This document shows positions 9,579-19,623 of a stretch of 51,825 nucleotides of DNA, in pieces. The translations under genes and the position numbers were made by a program. Under the pieces are notes generated by a model. It saw only the letters and a program-made list of their open reading frames with translations. It was not told the DNA's origin and did no database searches. The stretch lies in contig JAFASN010000043.1 in the NCBI GenBank assembly GCA_019244415.1, positions 1 through 51,825 on the forward strand, written 5' to 3'. The stretch comes from Verrucomicrobiota bacterium. Its GTDB lineage: Bacteria > Verrucomicrobiota > Verrucomicrobiia > Chthoniobacterales > UBA10450. Each line of letters begins with the position of its first letter. Positions within the stretch are counted from its first letter, which is position 1.

Positions 9579-10670
9579 TTAAATTGTCGCCTCATGAAGC
9601 TCCGGTTTTTTGAAAACCCATTGCTCGATCAAGTGTTTGAGTTCCCCGATCCCAGCGCCCTCTTTTCCTGAAACCGGTAGAATCGTAAGCTGCGGAAAGC
9701 GTGCACGAAAAAGTACAAGATTTTCGTTCGCGTCGGGCAAATCCATCTTATTCGCCACCACGAACCACGGACGCTCCGCCAGTCGCGCATCGTAGAGATC
9801 GAGCTCGCGCCGCAACGATGCCACGTCCGAGACGGGGCTGCGTCCTTCGCTTCCGGCCATGTCCACCACCAACAGGAATACTGCACAGCGGGTGATGTGG
9901 CGAAGAAATTCGTGGCCCAGCCCAAGATTGCGATGCGCACCTTCGATTAAACCGGGAATATCCGCCACAGTCGCGCGCCGATATTCCCCCAGTTCAACGA
10001 CTCCAATCACGGGATGCAAAGTGGTAAATGGATACGGCGCAACCTTCGGTTGCGCGGCCGAGAGCGCTCGCAGCAGTGTCGATTTTCCCGCATTCGGGTA
10101 CCCAACGAGCGCTGCGTCCGCAATCGTGCGCAGCTCAAGAAAAAAATATCCGCTCTCTCCTTCGCCGCCTTCGGTAAACTCACGCGGGGCGCGGTTGCGC
10201 GAACTCTTGAAATGCACATTACCTTTCCCGCCGCTGCCGCCTTCGCACAGAAGAAATTCTTGTCCGTCCTGAGTAAGGTCCGCAATTTGTTCGCCTGGCT
10301 CGAAGCGCGCCGGCGCGGGCGCATCATCAGCGTGTACTTCAAGGTCCGCGTTCACCCCGTCCGATTTACAGGCAGCCGCGCGATAAACAATCGTGCCCAC
10401 CGGCACCTTTACCACTTTTGCCGGCGCATTCCGTCCATGCATTTTCTTGCCCTGCCCGTGCTCGCCGCTTTTTGCTTTGATGATCGGCTCGTAGAACAGG
10501 TTCGATAACTGGTCCGTGTGCTGATCAGCACGCAAGATCACATCGCCACCGCGCCCGCCATCTCCGCCATCAGGTCCGCCTTTTGGCACAAACTTTTCCC
10601 GCCGGAAACTCACGCAACCGCGCCCGCCGTTTCCTGCCTGCGCAAAAATCCTGATGTGATCAACGAACAT
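9579..10670 (-). CDS. obgE: Obg/CgtA family GTPase
   Basis: A GTPase of 363 residues from the ATG at 10670 (a GTG 18 bases upstream would add six residues). The ATG is chosen because Obg proteins begin MFVD, as here. The Obg fold has the glycine repeats GGRGCVSFRREKFVPKGGPD and GGDGGRGGD. The G domain has G1 GYPNAGKST, G3 DIPGLIEGAH and G4 NKMD. The family assists late 50S subunit assembly and the stringent response. The C-terminal OCT domain of some homologues is absent. The gene stands alone between glycosyltransferase genes; rplU/rpmA are not next to it here. Confidence 0.96.
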   Translation of the reverse strand: MFVDHIRIFAQAGNGGRGCVSFRREKFVPKGGPDGGDGGRGGDVILRADQHTDQLSNLFYEPIIKAKSGEHGQGKKMHGRNAPAKVVKVPVGTIVYRAAACKSDGVNADLEVHADDAPAPARFEPGEQIADLTQDGQEFLLCEGGSGGKGNVHFKSSRNRAPREFTEGGEGESGYFFLELRTIADAALVGYPNAGKSTLLRALSAAQPKVAPYPFTTLHPVIGVVELGEYRRATVADIPGLIEGAHRNLGLGHEFLRHITRCAVFLLVVDMAGSEGRSPVSDVASLRRELDLYDARLAERPWFVVANKMDLPDANENLVLFRARFPQLTILPVSGKEGAGIGELKHLIEQWVFKKPELHEATI

Positions 10671-10707
10671 CTGCCGGCAAACTGCCACTGCCGATGCAGC
10701 CTGTCAT

Positions 10708-11838
10708 TTACGCGGTTCTTCGCCAATCGCGCCGCAGGAGAAGCTCAGCTTCGATAACAATCCAGGCCGCGATGCATGGAAATACTTTTATCGCGAAAGG
10801 CGTCATCCACATTTCGCGCACATGCCGCGGCACCACGTCTGTTGAAGCAAGCGAAGTGAAAAGCAGCACGAAACCAGCGAGAGCTATTCGCCAGAAGTTC
10901 GTCGTACTTGTCACGAACCAAAGTGCCACGCCAGTCACAGCAACGATAAACATCGGCGACTCCGCCTTGTGATTAAAAATTACAAGAAAGATCAGCAGCG
11001 CGCTGAGGAAATGAAGTCTGAATAGCTCGTCGCCGTACTTACCCAGCCTTATCAAAGGCAGCAGCATGAGCAAAAGCCCTGTCGCCTGCACCATCTTGTT
11101 CCCCCAGTTCACGCCGAACCAGGCGTGCAACCATGCCATTACCGAGAGCTTTTCCGGAAAAACATAATCCGCACGCAGAAGATTCAGCCAGTTTCGATAT
11201 TGATCAGCCAGTGTTGCGAACGAGGTCACGCATAATGGAAGTGCAGCCAGCAACAGAAGCACCGACATCGTTGCAACAGCAAAGCGACGTTTGCGCGGGT
11301 AAAAAAGTACAAGAACTGCCGCAGCCGCTCCGAAGATCTTAATTGACGCGCTCAGCGCAACAAACACGCCAGCCAGCTCCGGCGAGTCACACTCAAAGGC
11401 AATAAAGGTGGCGATAATCAGTGCGGCAACGAAGGCATTGCTTTGGAAATTCTCGATCGAGATAACCAGCTCGATCAGGACGAGCCATAGTACCAATGTC
11501 CTCTTTTCCTTTGCGATTGGGAGAAGCTGAACGGCCGCAAAAAGCGCGAACACATTGCATAAATTCCAGACCAGCGCGCTCGCCAGCTCGGGCAAGACAG
11601 CGAAGGGCGCCATCATTAAGGCAAACGTCGGGCTGTACTTAAAGTAATCGGCGTGTTGCGCGGGATGCAGCGCGTAGAGGTTCGTACCGGAAATCAAGTT
11701 CCAGAACGACGCTCGGTAGATACGCAGGTTATTGTTGCTGTGGTGCCACGCTTTCTGGGCGGTGGCGAATAGTGTGACGAATGCATAAACCGCAGCGATC
11801 ACGCGCTCGTTGACCGCGAAGCGCCGCCAACGCATCAT
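10708..11838 (-). CDS. GT87-like (DUF2029) membrane glycosyltransferase
   Basis: A 376-residue protein with about nine to ten hydrophobic segments and the typical early motif of GT87/DUF2029 proteins: IYRASFWNLISGTNLY followed by YFKYSPTFALMMAPFAVLP. Members of this GT-C family include polyprenyl-phosphate-mannose-dependent mannosyltransferases. Acceptor and donor here are unknown. It overlaps the upstream GlgM-like gene by 4 bases (ATGA), so the two are probably translated together and may work on the same glycan. Confidence 0.8.
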   Translation of the reverse strand: MMRWRRFAVNERVIAAVYAFVTLFATAQKAWHHSNNNLRIYRASFWNLISGTNLYALHPAQHADYFKYSPTFALMMAPFAVLPELASALVWNLCNVFALFAAVQLLPIAKEKRTLVLWLVLIELVISIENFQSNAFVAALIIATFIAFECDSPELAGVFVALSASIKIFGAAAAVLVLFYPRKRRFAVATMSVLLLLAALPLCVTSFATLADQYRNWLNLLRADYVFPEKLSVMAWLHAWFGVNWGNKMVQATGLLLMLLPLIRLGKYGDELFRLHFLSALLIFLVIFNHKAESPMFIVAVTGVALWFVTSTTNFWRIALAGFVLLFTSLASTDVVPRHVREMWMTPFAIKVFPCIAAWIVIEAELLLRRDWRRTA

Positions 11839-13043
11839 CGATCACACACAAGCTCTAAGTACAACCGCTCTGTCTGCCGCGCGATACTTGCCCAGCTGAA
11901 CTTCTCTTCTGCTCTGCGTCGCCCTGCTTCGCCAAAACGTCGCCGCAGCGGCTCGTCACTCATCAACTCGTTAATCTTCGCCGCCAGGTCGCGCGCGAAC
12001 TTCTCGGGCTCGATTGGTTCAAATGGACTTTCGTTCATCTGCTCCACTGGCACGAGAAAACCAGTTTCACCGTCCACTACTACTTCCTTGATTCCTCCAA
12101 CTGCGCTCGCAACTACTGCCGTCTCACAAGCCATTGCTTCCAGATTGATGATGCCGAACGGCTCGTAAATAGATGGGCAGCAGAAAACAGCCGCGTGCGA
12201 GTAAAACTGGATGACCTCCTTCTTCTCCAGCATCTGATCGATCCAAATCACCCCTTCCCGGAAACGTTTTGCCCGTTCCACCGCCGTTTGCATTTCCGCC
12301 GCAATCTCCGGCGTATCAGGCGCGCCCGCACATAGTACGACTTGGAAATCGTCGTCCATGAACTGGATCGCGTTGACCAGATGGATTATTCCCTTTTGTC
12401 GCGTGATCCGCCCGACAAACAGCAGGTATGGCTTTGCTGGATCGACACCGAACCTCGGGAGCGTATCATCTGAACTAACGGGCTTGTATTCCTCCAGATC
12501 GATGCCGTTGTAGATGACGTGCAGTCGTTCCGGCCGAACATGGAACAGCCGCTCGATATCCTCTCGCGTCTCCTTAGAAACAGCAATCACGGCGTCGGCC
12601 ATTTCTAGCGCCGTCTTTTCCAGCCAGACGGTAAAATCGTATCCCGCGCCAAGTTGCTCGCGTTTCCACGGCCGCAAAGGCTCGAGCGAGTGCACCGTTA
12701 TCACCAACGGAATGGCGTAGTTCTTCTGGGCAAGAATTCCGCCCCAGTGCGTATACCAGGTATGACAATGCACAATCTGCGCCTCGATGTCTGCTCCATT
12801 AAAGTCGGTGCAGCGCTGCACCGCCCCGAAGGTGGAGCGGAGCGGTTTCGGGCAATTCCAATCGGCCGCTCGCAACTCAAATCCCCGCACAACAAGGTTA
12901 TCCGACCTGAAGTTTTGATCGCCGAAGCAGCGTACTTCCACCGGCATGAACCTGGCCAGCTCGCGTGATAAGTACTCGACGTGCACCCCTGCACCACCGT
13001 AAGTGTGCGGCGGATACTCGTTAGTAAGCAGGAGTACCTTCAC
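11835..13043 (-). CDS. GlgM/GlgA-Coryne-type glycosyltransferase (GT4)
   Basis: A 402-residue GT4 enzyme. The opening MKVLLLTNEYPPHTYGGAGV with VEYLSRELA, and VEVRCFGDQ soon after, match the actinobacterial-type 'glycogen synthase' group, whose studied member GlgM makes maltose-1-phosphate from ADP-glucose. Other motifs are VHCHTWYTHWGG, VGRITRQKG, and PSIYEPFGIINLEAMACETA with the donor-binding glutamates. GlgE is not present in the window, so whether it makes maltose-1-phosphate, glycogen or another glucan is open. The downstream partner is a GT87-like membrane protein (4-base overlap). Confidence 0.85.
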   Translation of the reverse strand: MKVLLLTNEYPPHTYGGAGVHVEYLSRELARFMPVEVRCFGDQNFRSDNLVVRGFELRAADWNCPKPLRSTFGAVQRCTDFNGADIEAQIVHCHTWYTHWGGILAQKNYAIPLVITVHSLEPLRPWKREQLGAGYDFTVWLEKTALEMADAVIAVSKETREDIERLFHVRPERLHVIYNGIDLEEYKPVSSDDTLPRFGVDPAKPYLLFVGRITRQKGIIHLVNAIQFMDDDFQVVLCAGAPDTPEIAAEMQTAVERAKRFREGVIWIDQMLEKKEVIQFYSHAAVFCCPSIYEPFGIINLEAMACETAVVASAVGGIKEVVVDGETGFLVPVEQMNESPFEPIEPEKFARDLAAKINELMSDEPLRRRFGEAGRRRAEEKFSWASIARQTERLYLELVCDR

Positions 13044-13046
13044 CCG

Positions 13047-13472
13047 CTATTTCGCTGCGCGAATTAATAACAGCGGCACTGATGTGCTATGCCGTACTTC
13101 GTTGATGGTGCTTCCGTGGAAAATGTCTCCGATCAAACGATGCCCGTGCGACGCCATCGCGATCAGGTCAATGTTGCGCGCGTGCGCCAGCTTCACGATC
13201 TCACTGGCCGGCTGACCTAGCGCGAGTACCGTCTCGCAGGTAAACCCTTGCTCACTTAGCTCGCGCTGCCGTTTATCCAGGTAATCGCGATCCTGGCGCA
13301 TTTCTTCGCTGTCGGCCAACTTTAGGTGATCGTAGTTCCGCGCCACAAAGCCATCGGCGACATGCACCAGCAGCAATTCCGCCCCAGTCATGCGCGCGAA
13401 GGATTTGATGTGCTGTAGGATACTTTCATCCGCCGCGCTGTTTTCCACTGGAACAAGAATGCGCTGGTACAT
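13047..13472 (-). CDS. Universal stress protein (UspA family)
   Basis: A 141-residue protein from the ATG at 13472; an in-frame TTG at 13487 exists but the family starts MYxRILVP as here. One Usp domain carries the ATP-binding pattern G-2x-G-9x-G(S/T), seen in ASHGHRLIGDIFHGSTINEV, so it is of the ATP-binding type. It starts 4 bases after the mntH stop codon and ends 3 bases before the GlgM-like gene, so it lies in the mntH transcript. Precise stress role unknown. Confidence 0.93.
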   Translation of the reverse strand: MYQRILVPVENSAADESILQHIKSFARMTGAELLLVHVADGFVARNYDHLKLADSEEMRQDRDYLDKRQRELSEQGFTCETVLALGQPASEIVKLAHARNIDLIAMASHGHRLIGDIFHGSTINEVRHSTSVPLLLIRAAK

Positions 13473-13476
13473 CGAA

Positions 13477-14823
13477 TCAGCCGGCAAAAGTATCCCACAG
13501 CAGCTTTAGGTTCAGCACGATGATAACAATCGTTGTCGTCCAGCCAAGTAACTTCACCCACCGCGGATTGGTGAATTCGCCCATCTTCGCTCGTTCTCCC
13601 GTGAATCGCATCAACGGCCAGACGGCAAATCCCAGCTGCATGCTCAACACGACCTGGCTCGCCACCAGTAGCTCAGTCGTTTTGTTTTCTCCGAAGATGC
13701 CAATGGTAACTACTGCCGGAACAACTGCGATCAGCCGCGTGATAATTCGCCGCAGCCACGGCGTGATGCGGAAGTTCAGAAACCCTTCCATCACCACCTG
13801 GCCGGCAAGAGTGCCGGTAAGTGTCGAATTTTGGCCAGAGGCAAGCAAAGCAACAGCAAAGAGCACGCTCGCCATCCCCACGCCAAGTAGTGGCGTCAAG
13901 AGCTTGTAGGCGTCACGAATCTCAGCCACCGCTTGGTGGCCGGAAGTATGAAACACAGCCGCGGCAAGTATCAGGATGGCCGCGTTAATGAAAAGCGCGA
14001 ACATCAGCGCCGTGGTCGAATCAATCGTGGCGAACTTAATTGCTTCGCGACGGCCCGCGGGCGTTTGCTCGAACTTGCGCGTCTGCACAATCGAGGAATG
14101 CAGGTACAGATTATGGGGCATCACGGTGGCACCAAGAATACCGATGCTTACGTAAAGCATGCCGGGATTGGTGATAATTCGGGGACCCGGGATGAATCCC
14201 AGCAGGACGCCGGTCACATCCGGTTTCGAGAAAAATAACTCTGCGGCGAAGCAGCCGCCGACGATAGCGATCAGGGTGATAACGATCGCTTCAATGTGGC
14301 GGAATCCTTTGCGCTGCAGGAACAGTATTGCGAGTACATCGAACATGGTGATGATGCAGCCCCAGATCAGCGGAATCCGAAATAGCAATTGCAAGGCGAT
14401 AGCTGATCCGACTACTTCAGCCAGGTCGCACGCGGCGATAGCTACTTCGCACAGCAGCCACAGGAACCAGACTGTTGCCGGCGAATAGTGGTCGCGACAA
14501 GCTTGAGCGAGATCCCGTCCGGTAGCTATGCCCAACTTGATGCACAAGTGCTGCAAAAGAATTGCCATCAAGTTCGCCAGCATGATGACGCTGAGCAGCG
14601 AGTAGCCAAAGCGCGCGCCGCCCGCGAGGTCGGTCGCCCAGTTGCCCGGATCCATGTACCCGACTGCCACAAGAAATCCCGGGCCGGAAAAGGCAAGCAG
14701 CTTCCTCCAAAACGACGCGGTCGGCGGCACCAGCACAGTGCGGTGTACTTCCGCCAGGGATACTTCCGTTGGCTGTCGCCGCCAAGCCACTCCCGGCGAG
14801 ATCGTGCCTGTGTCGCGACTCAT
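13477..14823 (-). CDS. mntH: NRAMP-family divalent metal transporter (MntH-like)
   Basis: A 448-residue proton-coupled Mn2+/Fe2+ importer with about 11 membrane helices. Metal-binding helix 1 has [10 protein letters not shown] and helix 6 has [11 protein letters not shown], the two NRAMP hallmarks. The ATG at 14823 is preferred to an upstream GTG (14844) because a GGAG lies 7 bases before it. The N-terminus (about 40 residues) is cytoplasmic. No Mn riboswitch or MntR/Fur-type operator was recognised upstream. It shares a transcript with a Usp gene. Confidence 0.93.
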   Translation of the reverse strand: MSRDTGTISPGVAWRRQPTEVSLAEVHRTVLVPPTASFWRKLLAFSGPGFLVAVGYMDPGNWATDLAGGARFGYSLLSVIMLANLMAILLQHLCIKLGIATGRDLAQACRDHYSPATVWFLWLLCEVAIAACDLAEVVGSAIALQLLFRIPLIWGCIITMFDVLAILFLQRKGFRHIEAIVITLIAIVGGCFAAELFFSKPDVTGVLLGFIPGPRIITNPGMLYVSIGILGATVMPHNLYLHSSIVQTRKFEQTPAGRREAIKFATIDSTTALMFALFINAAILILAAAVFHTSGHQAVAEIRDAYKLLTPLLGVGMASVLFAVALLASGQNSTLTGTLAGQVVMEGFLNFRITPWLRRIITRLIAVVPAVVTIGIFGENKTTELLVASQVVLSMQLGFAVWPLMRFTGERAKMGEFTNPRWVKLLGWTTTIVIIVLNLKLLWDTFAG

Positions 14824-14945
14824 GAGCGTGCTCCAGATTAACACTGTTCAGCCGCATAATCACTCACCGCCAGCGTCGCGCAACCTCTCTCGCGGCAGGC
14901 CGGATTTGCAGAGAGGCGCGAGCAATTTTACTTTGCCGAGGTCTC

Positions 14946-15017
14946 GCGCGATTAGCTCAGTGGTAGAGCGCTTGCTTCACACGCAAGAAGTCGCAGGTTC
15001 GAACCCTGCATCGCGCA
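14946..15017 (+). tRNA. tRNA-Val (anticodon CAC)
   Basis: A 72-base cloverleaf. The acceptor stem GCGCGAT (14946-14952) pairs with ATCGCGC (15010-15016), with discriminator A at 15017. The D arm is AGCTC/GAGC. The anticodon stem is CTTGC/GCAAG with loop TTCACAC, giving anticodon CAC at 14978-14980, which reads GUG. The T arm is GCAGG-TTCGAAC-CCTGC. CCA is not encoded. It stands between divergent mntH and the downstream membrane protein gene, which begins only about 15-45 bases later and may be reached by read-through. Confidence 0.97.
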
Positions 15018-15032
15018 GGCGGAAAGCGGTGA

Positions 15033-17201
15033 TTGTCTGTACAGTCGAGTAGATACACACGCGTGAGCAATGATGGATGCTACTTGCCTGAGAACCGTAG
15101 TTCGAACCAATTGACGCAAGGACAAAGCTCATCGTCTATTTCCGTGTCGGGTGGCGATGTTGCTCGCTTTCCACAAAACCGCGGCAGGAAACTGCTGTTC
15201 TCAACCGCGGCCGGGTTGTTACTCGTCTTGGCGCTGAGTGCGACCTACGCACGAGTTTCGCGTGCCGGTTTTATCTGGGACGACGAATCTCACCTGACGC
15301 AGAATCCGGTCATCATTGGGCCGCTGGGGTTTGCCGAGATATGGACAACCGTCCGGGCTGTCTACTACCCGCTGGTTCTGACTACCTTTTGGCTTCTGCA
15401 CAAATGTGTCGGACTAAACCCGCTGCCCTACCACCTCGTGAATGTCGCCTGGCACGGTGCCGCCGCACTTTTACTCTGGCGTGTCCTCAGGCAATTGCAG
15501 GTGCGGGGCGCGTGGCTCGGCGCTGTCCTCTGGGCGCTGCACCCTGTGATGGTGCAGTCGGTCGCATGGATCACCGAGATGAAGAATACCCAATCCGGTT
15601 TCTTCTATCTACTATGCATCTCCTTCTTCTTAACCGCGAGAAGTTCGAAACGGCGCACGGCCTTTTACCTGCTCGCGCTGGTTAGCTTTCTCGCCGCAAT
15701 CACCAGCAAACCCTCCACCGTAATGCTGCCGGCCGTGCTGGCGCTCTGCCTGTGGTGGAAAGACTCGAAGCTTCGCCCGCGCGACCTGCTTGTACTAACA
15801 CCGTTCGTTCTCGTCTCGATGTGCGCAAGCGGCTGGACGATCTGGGAGCAAAAGTTCCACTCCGGCGCAATCGGGCCAGAATGGGCGCAAACCCCTCTGC
15901 AACGGCTCCTCGCTTCCGCCGACGCGATCTGCTTTTATGCCTGGAAGCTGATTTGGCCGCACCCGCTTATCTTTATTTATCCACGCTGGACAATAGATAC
16001 CTCGCGATTTTCCAGCTATCTGCCGCTGCTCCTGTTTGTTTCAGTTGCCGTAGTCTTATTTTGGAAACGCGCGGGCATACTTCGTCCGGTGTATTTCGCC
16101 TTCATCTACTTCGTAATCACCCTGTTTCCGGTACTCGACTTCTTCGACGTTTACTTTTTTCGTTTCTCATTCGTCAGCGATCACTTCCAGTATCTGGCGA
16201 GCATGGGACCGCTGGCGCTTGCCGGCGCGACGTTGTACTCAATCAGAGAACGACTTGGTCCAATTACCTCAGATGCGGCTGCGGCCGCGATCGTTTTCCT
16301 GCTCGCCTCGCTTTCCTTTCATCAGACTGCGAAGTACCGCAATCTGATCACCCTATACCAGGCGACGCTCGCGCAAAACCGTGGTTGCTGGATGTGTGAG
16401 TACAACCTGGGGCTCGCCTTAAAGGCACACGGTGAGGCCGATGAGGCGATCACTCACTACCGGCGCGCCATTGCCGCTCGTCCTGAGTACGTGGAAGCCC
16501 ATTACAATCTCGCGGGAGCACTCGCTGCGAAGGGTGACCTAACTGACGCCGTGACGGAGTATCGGCGCGCCATTGCGATCAAATCGGATGATGCTGATTC
16601 CCACAATAACTACGGCACGGCTCTGCGCCAGCTGGGCCAAAGCCGTGAAGCCGAATCGGAGTATCGAATAGCTCTGCGTCTGCGCCCAGACTACTTCGAC
16701 GCGCACTATAACCTCGGATCACTTTTGCTCGCGCTTGGACGTGACGATGAGGCGCTCGAAGAACTAAGACACGCTGAACTGCTCGCAACGCGGAATTCCG
16801 CCGTTCACGCCATTACCGGAGACGTATACATGAAGAAAGGGCAGGCCCGTGATGCCGCAGCCCAGTACAGTCGGGCCGTGGAACTTGCCCCGGATGATGC
16901 GGCCGCACTCGCCAGTTTTTCGTGGCTACTCGCTACGTCAACGGACGATACATTGCGGGATTGCCGTAAGAGCATTGCCCTGGCGCAGCATGCTAACGAG
17001 ATTCAGCCACAGGATGCGCGTGTACTTCACAGCCTCGCCGCTGCCTTTGCGCAGTGTGGCGACTTCTCCAAAGCTCGCGCAACCGCTCACCAGGCACTCG
17101 ACATCGCCAAAGCTCAACATAACCAGGCCCTGGCAGATGCGCTTGAGGACGAGCTGGCGCTTTATGAGCTTGAGTTACCTTATCGGCAGCAAAACCGGTG
17201 A
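15033..17201 (+). CDS. GT-C-type membrane protein with C-terminal TPRs
   Basis: A protein of up to 722 residues. The first half (about 50-440) has ten or more membrane helices with the early acidic motif FIWDDESHL and ALHPVMVQSVAWITEMKN, as in the TMTC/protein O-mannosyltransferase-like GT-C superfamily. The second half (about 450-690) holds at least five TPRs, for example YNLGLALKAHGEADEAITHY and YNLAGALAAKGDLTDAVTEY. This suggests lipid-linked sugar transfer to exported proteins, with substrate unproven. Start uncertain: TTG 15033 gives the longest form, GTG 15063 is equally plausible, and neither has a clear ribosome-binding site. Its TGA overlaps the GTG of the next gene by 4 bases. Confidence 0.85.
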   Translation: MSVQSSRYTRVSNDGCYLPENRSSNQLTQGQSSSSISVSGGDVARFPQNRGRKLLFSTAAGLLLVLALSATYARVSRAGFIWDDESHLTQNPVIIGPLGFAEIWTTVRAVYYPLVLTTFWLLHKCVGLNPLPYHLVNVAWHGAAALLLWRVLRQLQVRGAWLGAVLWALHPVMVQSVAWITEMKNTQSGFFYLLCISFFLTARSSKRRTAFYLLALVSFLAAITSKPSTVMLPAVLALCLWWKDSKLRPRDLLVLTPFVLVSMCASGWTIWEQKFHSGAIGPEWAQTPLQRLLASADAICFYAWKLIWPHPLIFIYPRWTIDTSRFSSYLPLLLFVSVAVVLFWKRAGILRPVYFAFIYFVITLFPVLDFFDVYFFRFSFVSDHFQYLASMGPLALAGATLYSIRERLGPITSDAAAAAIVFLLASLSFHQTAKYRNLITLYQATLAQNRGCWMCEYNLGLALKAHGEADEAITHYRRAIAARPEYVEAHYNLAGALAAKGDLTDAVTEYRRAIAIKSDDADSHNNYGTALRQLGQSREAESEYRIALRLRPDYFDAHYNLGSLLLALGRDDEALEELRHAELLATRNSAVHAITGDVYMKKGQARDAAAQYSRAVELAPDDAAALASFSWLLATSTDDTLRDCRKSIALAQHANEIQPQDARVLHSLAAAFAQCGDFSKARATAHQALDIAKAQHNQALADALEDELALYELELPYRQQNR

Positions 17202-19615
17202 ACGACGATAAACACTTCACTTCCGTAAGTCGCGATCACCCGGCGTTACCTTTTGATCGCAAGATCGTGACCCCTTCCCTCCGCCGCTTTCTTCCCTGCA
17301 TTCTTGTCGCTCTCGCAGTAACGCACGTTCGCGCGGACCAGTTCTTCTTTGGCGAGATACCAGTCCAGTATGTTGCCCGCGGTAACGAAATGGTGCTGGA
17401 TATGCACCGTTTCCTTCACCCGCCCGCTGCGACGGTCACCCCGCAAGCATCGAATGCCTGGTTCGATTCGAAGAACTTCACTCTGCACGTAAGTACGACG
17501 GACGAATCTATTCAGCCGATCCGCATTTCCGCAAGTATGGATGGGAAGGTAATCGAGCGGGTATTGATCGTGGTTGCGGTCGCGCAACCAAAGACGCACT
17601 TCACCTTAAAGCTAGCGAAGCCTGCGGGTCAGGTCACGATCGCGGGAACATTTAACAATTGGAAGCGTAGTGCCACACCAATGGAAGGACCGGACGCTAG
17701 TGGCAGCTACGAAACGGATGTGCCACTTACGCCTGGCCGGCACGCCTACAAGTTTGCTGTCGATGGCGAATGGATGGTCGATCCCGATAATCCCATGACG
17801 GAAGACGACGGAATGGGCGGCAAGAATTCCGTCCTTGTGGTAAACGCCGCCCAAGAAGCTGGCCCCGTACTTTTCGCCGATCGCCTCACTCGAGCCAGCG
17901 TTTTTCTGCGCAGCGCAGGGGCGCCTGACCCAGTGAGAACTGTGATTGCGATCGCCGAGACCAAGACCGGAGACGTACTCGTGCCGGCAACGCTTCGGGG
18001 AGACATCATGGAAGTACCAACTCCACCACAATGCCAGGCGATTCGGGCAATAGCTACTACCGCAGCTGCGAAGGTGACGAGTGTCGTCACCTGCCAGCTA
18101 AATCCTGGCGCCACGTTCAACTGGCACGATGCGCTTCTTTATTACGCGCTGACGGATCGCTTCGCCGATGGCGACAAGTCTAACGACAAACCAATTAGAG
18201 ATGCACGCGTCGCCTATCCTGCCAACTACCACGGCGGTGACTTGCGCGGGATCCGGCAGAAGGTGGAGCAGGGATATTTTACCAGCCTCGGCATCAACGC
18301 GCTGTGGATCGCGCCGTTGAACAGGAACCCGGATCGGGCATATCAGGAGTCACCAGAGCCACATCGGTGGTACACGGGATATCATGGCTACTGGCCGGTT
18401 TCCCCCACGCAGATCGATCCGCATTTTGGCACTCCTGGCGAACTGCGCGCGCTCATCGCGAGTGCGCACGCGCATGGCATTAAAATCATCGCCGACCTGG
18501 TGTTACACCACGTTCATCAGGAGCATCCATGGTGGAAGGCACATCGTGATTGGTTTGGGCAGCTAGATCTGCCTGACGGGCGCAAGAACCTGCGCCTTTG
18601 GGATGAACAACAGTACACTACCTGGTTTGAGCCTTATCTACCTTCCTTTGATTTCTCCAAAGCCGCGCCGGTGCATGCGCTCATCAATAATGCGGTGTGG
18701 TGGGCGACGCAGTACCAGCTGGATGGTTTCCGATTGGACGCTGTAAAGCACATCCTGCCGAGCTTCTGGTGGAAGTTTCGCAGCAGCCTGCGCGAAGAGG
18801 TAGAAGCCAAACGCGGCAGGCCGCTTTACCTTGTCGGTGAAACCTTCAAAGATCGAGCTGGGATCGACGCCGTTATTGGCGCGAACATGCTTGATGGACA
18901 GTTCGACTTTCCACTTTACGATGCAATCAAGGACGCGTTCGGCACATCGACTACTGGCCTGGTGGCGCTCGATGACTCGATCAACGCCTCTGATCGCGCT
19001 TATGGAAAAGGTGCTCTCATGTCACCACTTATCGGTAACCACGACAAGGGCCGGTTCATGGCCTATGCCGACGGCGAGCTGCCTGATCCTACTTTCAAGA
19101 AGGAAGAAGAGGTAGGCTGGCAAAAACCACCGGCTGTACGCAATTCCGCGAACTACTCGAAGCTCGAGTTAGCGCAGGCATTACTTCTTTCTCTTGATGG
19201 CGTACCCATGGTTTATTACGGCGACGAAATAGGCATGACTGGCGCCGGTGATCCTGATAACCGGCGTGATATGCGCTTCGGCGACCGGATTAGTACGAGC
19301 GAGCATCGAGTGCTTGAGACGTTTCGGAAACTTAGTTCGTTTCGCCGGGCTCACCCGGCACTGCGTTATGGCAGCCGGCGCACACTCCTTCGGGACGAGG
19401 ATTGCCTCGTCTTTGTTCGGGCCTATCTCGACGACCGCGTACTAGTCATCATCAACCGGGCACAAACGGCGCGCGAGTTGAGCATTGATGCTTCGCCCGA
19501 ATTCGACGGCCGCGACGTTACTAATCCAGCGACGGGCGAAGCTATCACCGTTACAGACAAGAAGCTGGCCCTGACAGTGCCGCCAATGTCATCCGTTTAC
19601 TTGCAAGCGAAGTAG
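17198..19615 (+). CDS. Secreted GH13 alpha-amylase-family enzyme with CBM48-like domain
   Basis: An 805-residue protein starting at a GTG that overlaps the previous stop. A signal-like stretch FLPCILVALAVTHVRA ends near residue 46. About residues 133-200 form a CBM48/AMPK-type glycogen-binding fold (VTIAGTFNNWKRS, HAYKFAVDGEWMVDPDNP). The GH13 barrel has all four regions: IADLVLHH, GFRLDAVKH (nucleophile Asp514), VGETF (acid/base Glu548) and GNHDKGR (Asp616). A C-terminal beta domain ends the protein. It probably cleaves alpha-1,4-glucans in the periplasm or outside; the cyclomaltodextrinase/neopullulanase-like subgroup is possible. Region I has His where most enzymes have Asn (LHH rather than xNH). 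Confidence 0.9.
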   Translation: MNDDKHFTSVSRDHPALPFDRKIVTPSLRRFLPCILVALAVTHVRADQFFFGEIPVQYVARGNEMVLDMHRFLHPPAATVTPQASNAWFDSKNFTLHVSTTDESIQPIRISASMDGKVIERVLIVVAVAQPKTHFTLKLAKPAGQVTIAGTFNNWKRSATPMEGPDASGSYETDVPLTPGRHAYKFAVDGEWMVDPDNPMTEDDGMGGKNSVLVVNAAQEAGPVLFADRLTRASVFLRSAGAPDPVRTVIAIAETKTGDVLVPATLRGDIMEVPTPPQCQAIRAIATTAAAKVTSVVTCQLNPGATFNWHDALLYYALTDRFADGDKSNDKPIRDARVAYPANYHGGDLRGIRQKVEQGYFTSLGINALWIAPLNRNPDRAYQESPEPHRWYTGYHGYWPVSPTQIDPHFGTPGELRALIASAHAHGIKIIADLVLHHVHQEHPWWKAHRDWFGQLDLPDGRKNLRLWDEQQYTTWFEPYLPSFDFSKAAPVHALINNAVWWATQYQLDGFRLDAVKHILPSFWWKFRSSLREEVEAKRGRPLYLVGETFKDRAGIDAVIGANMLDGQFDFPLYDAIKDAFGTSTTGLVALDDSINASDRAYGKGALMSPLIGNHDKGRFMAYADGELPDPTFKKEEEVGWQKPPAVRNSANYSKLELAQALLLSLDGVPMVYYGDEIGMTGAGDPDNRRDMRFGDRISTSEHRVLETFRKLSSFRRAHPALRYGSRRTLLRDEDCLVFVRAYLDDRVLVIINRAQTARELSIDASPEFDGRDVTNPATGEAITVTDKKLALTVPPMSSVYLQAK

Positions 19616-19623
19616 GTAATCGC

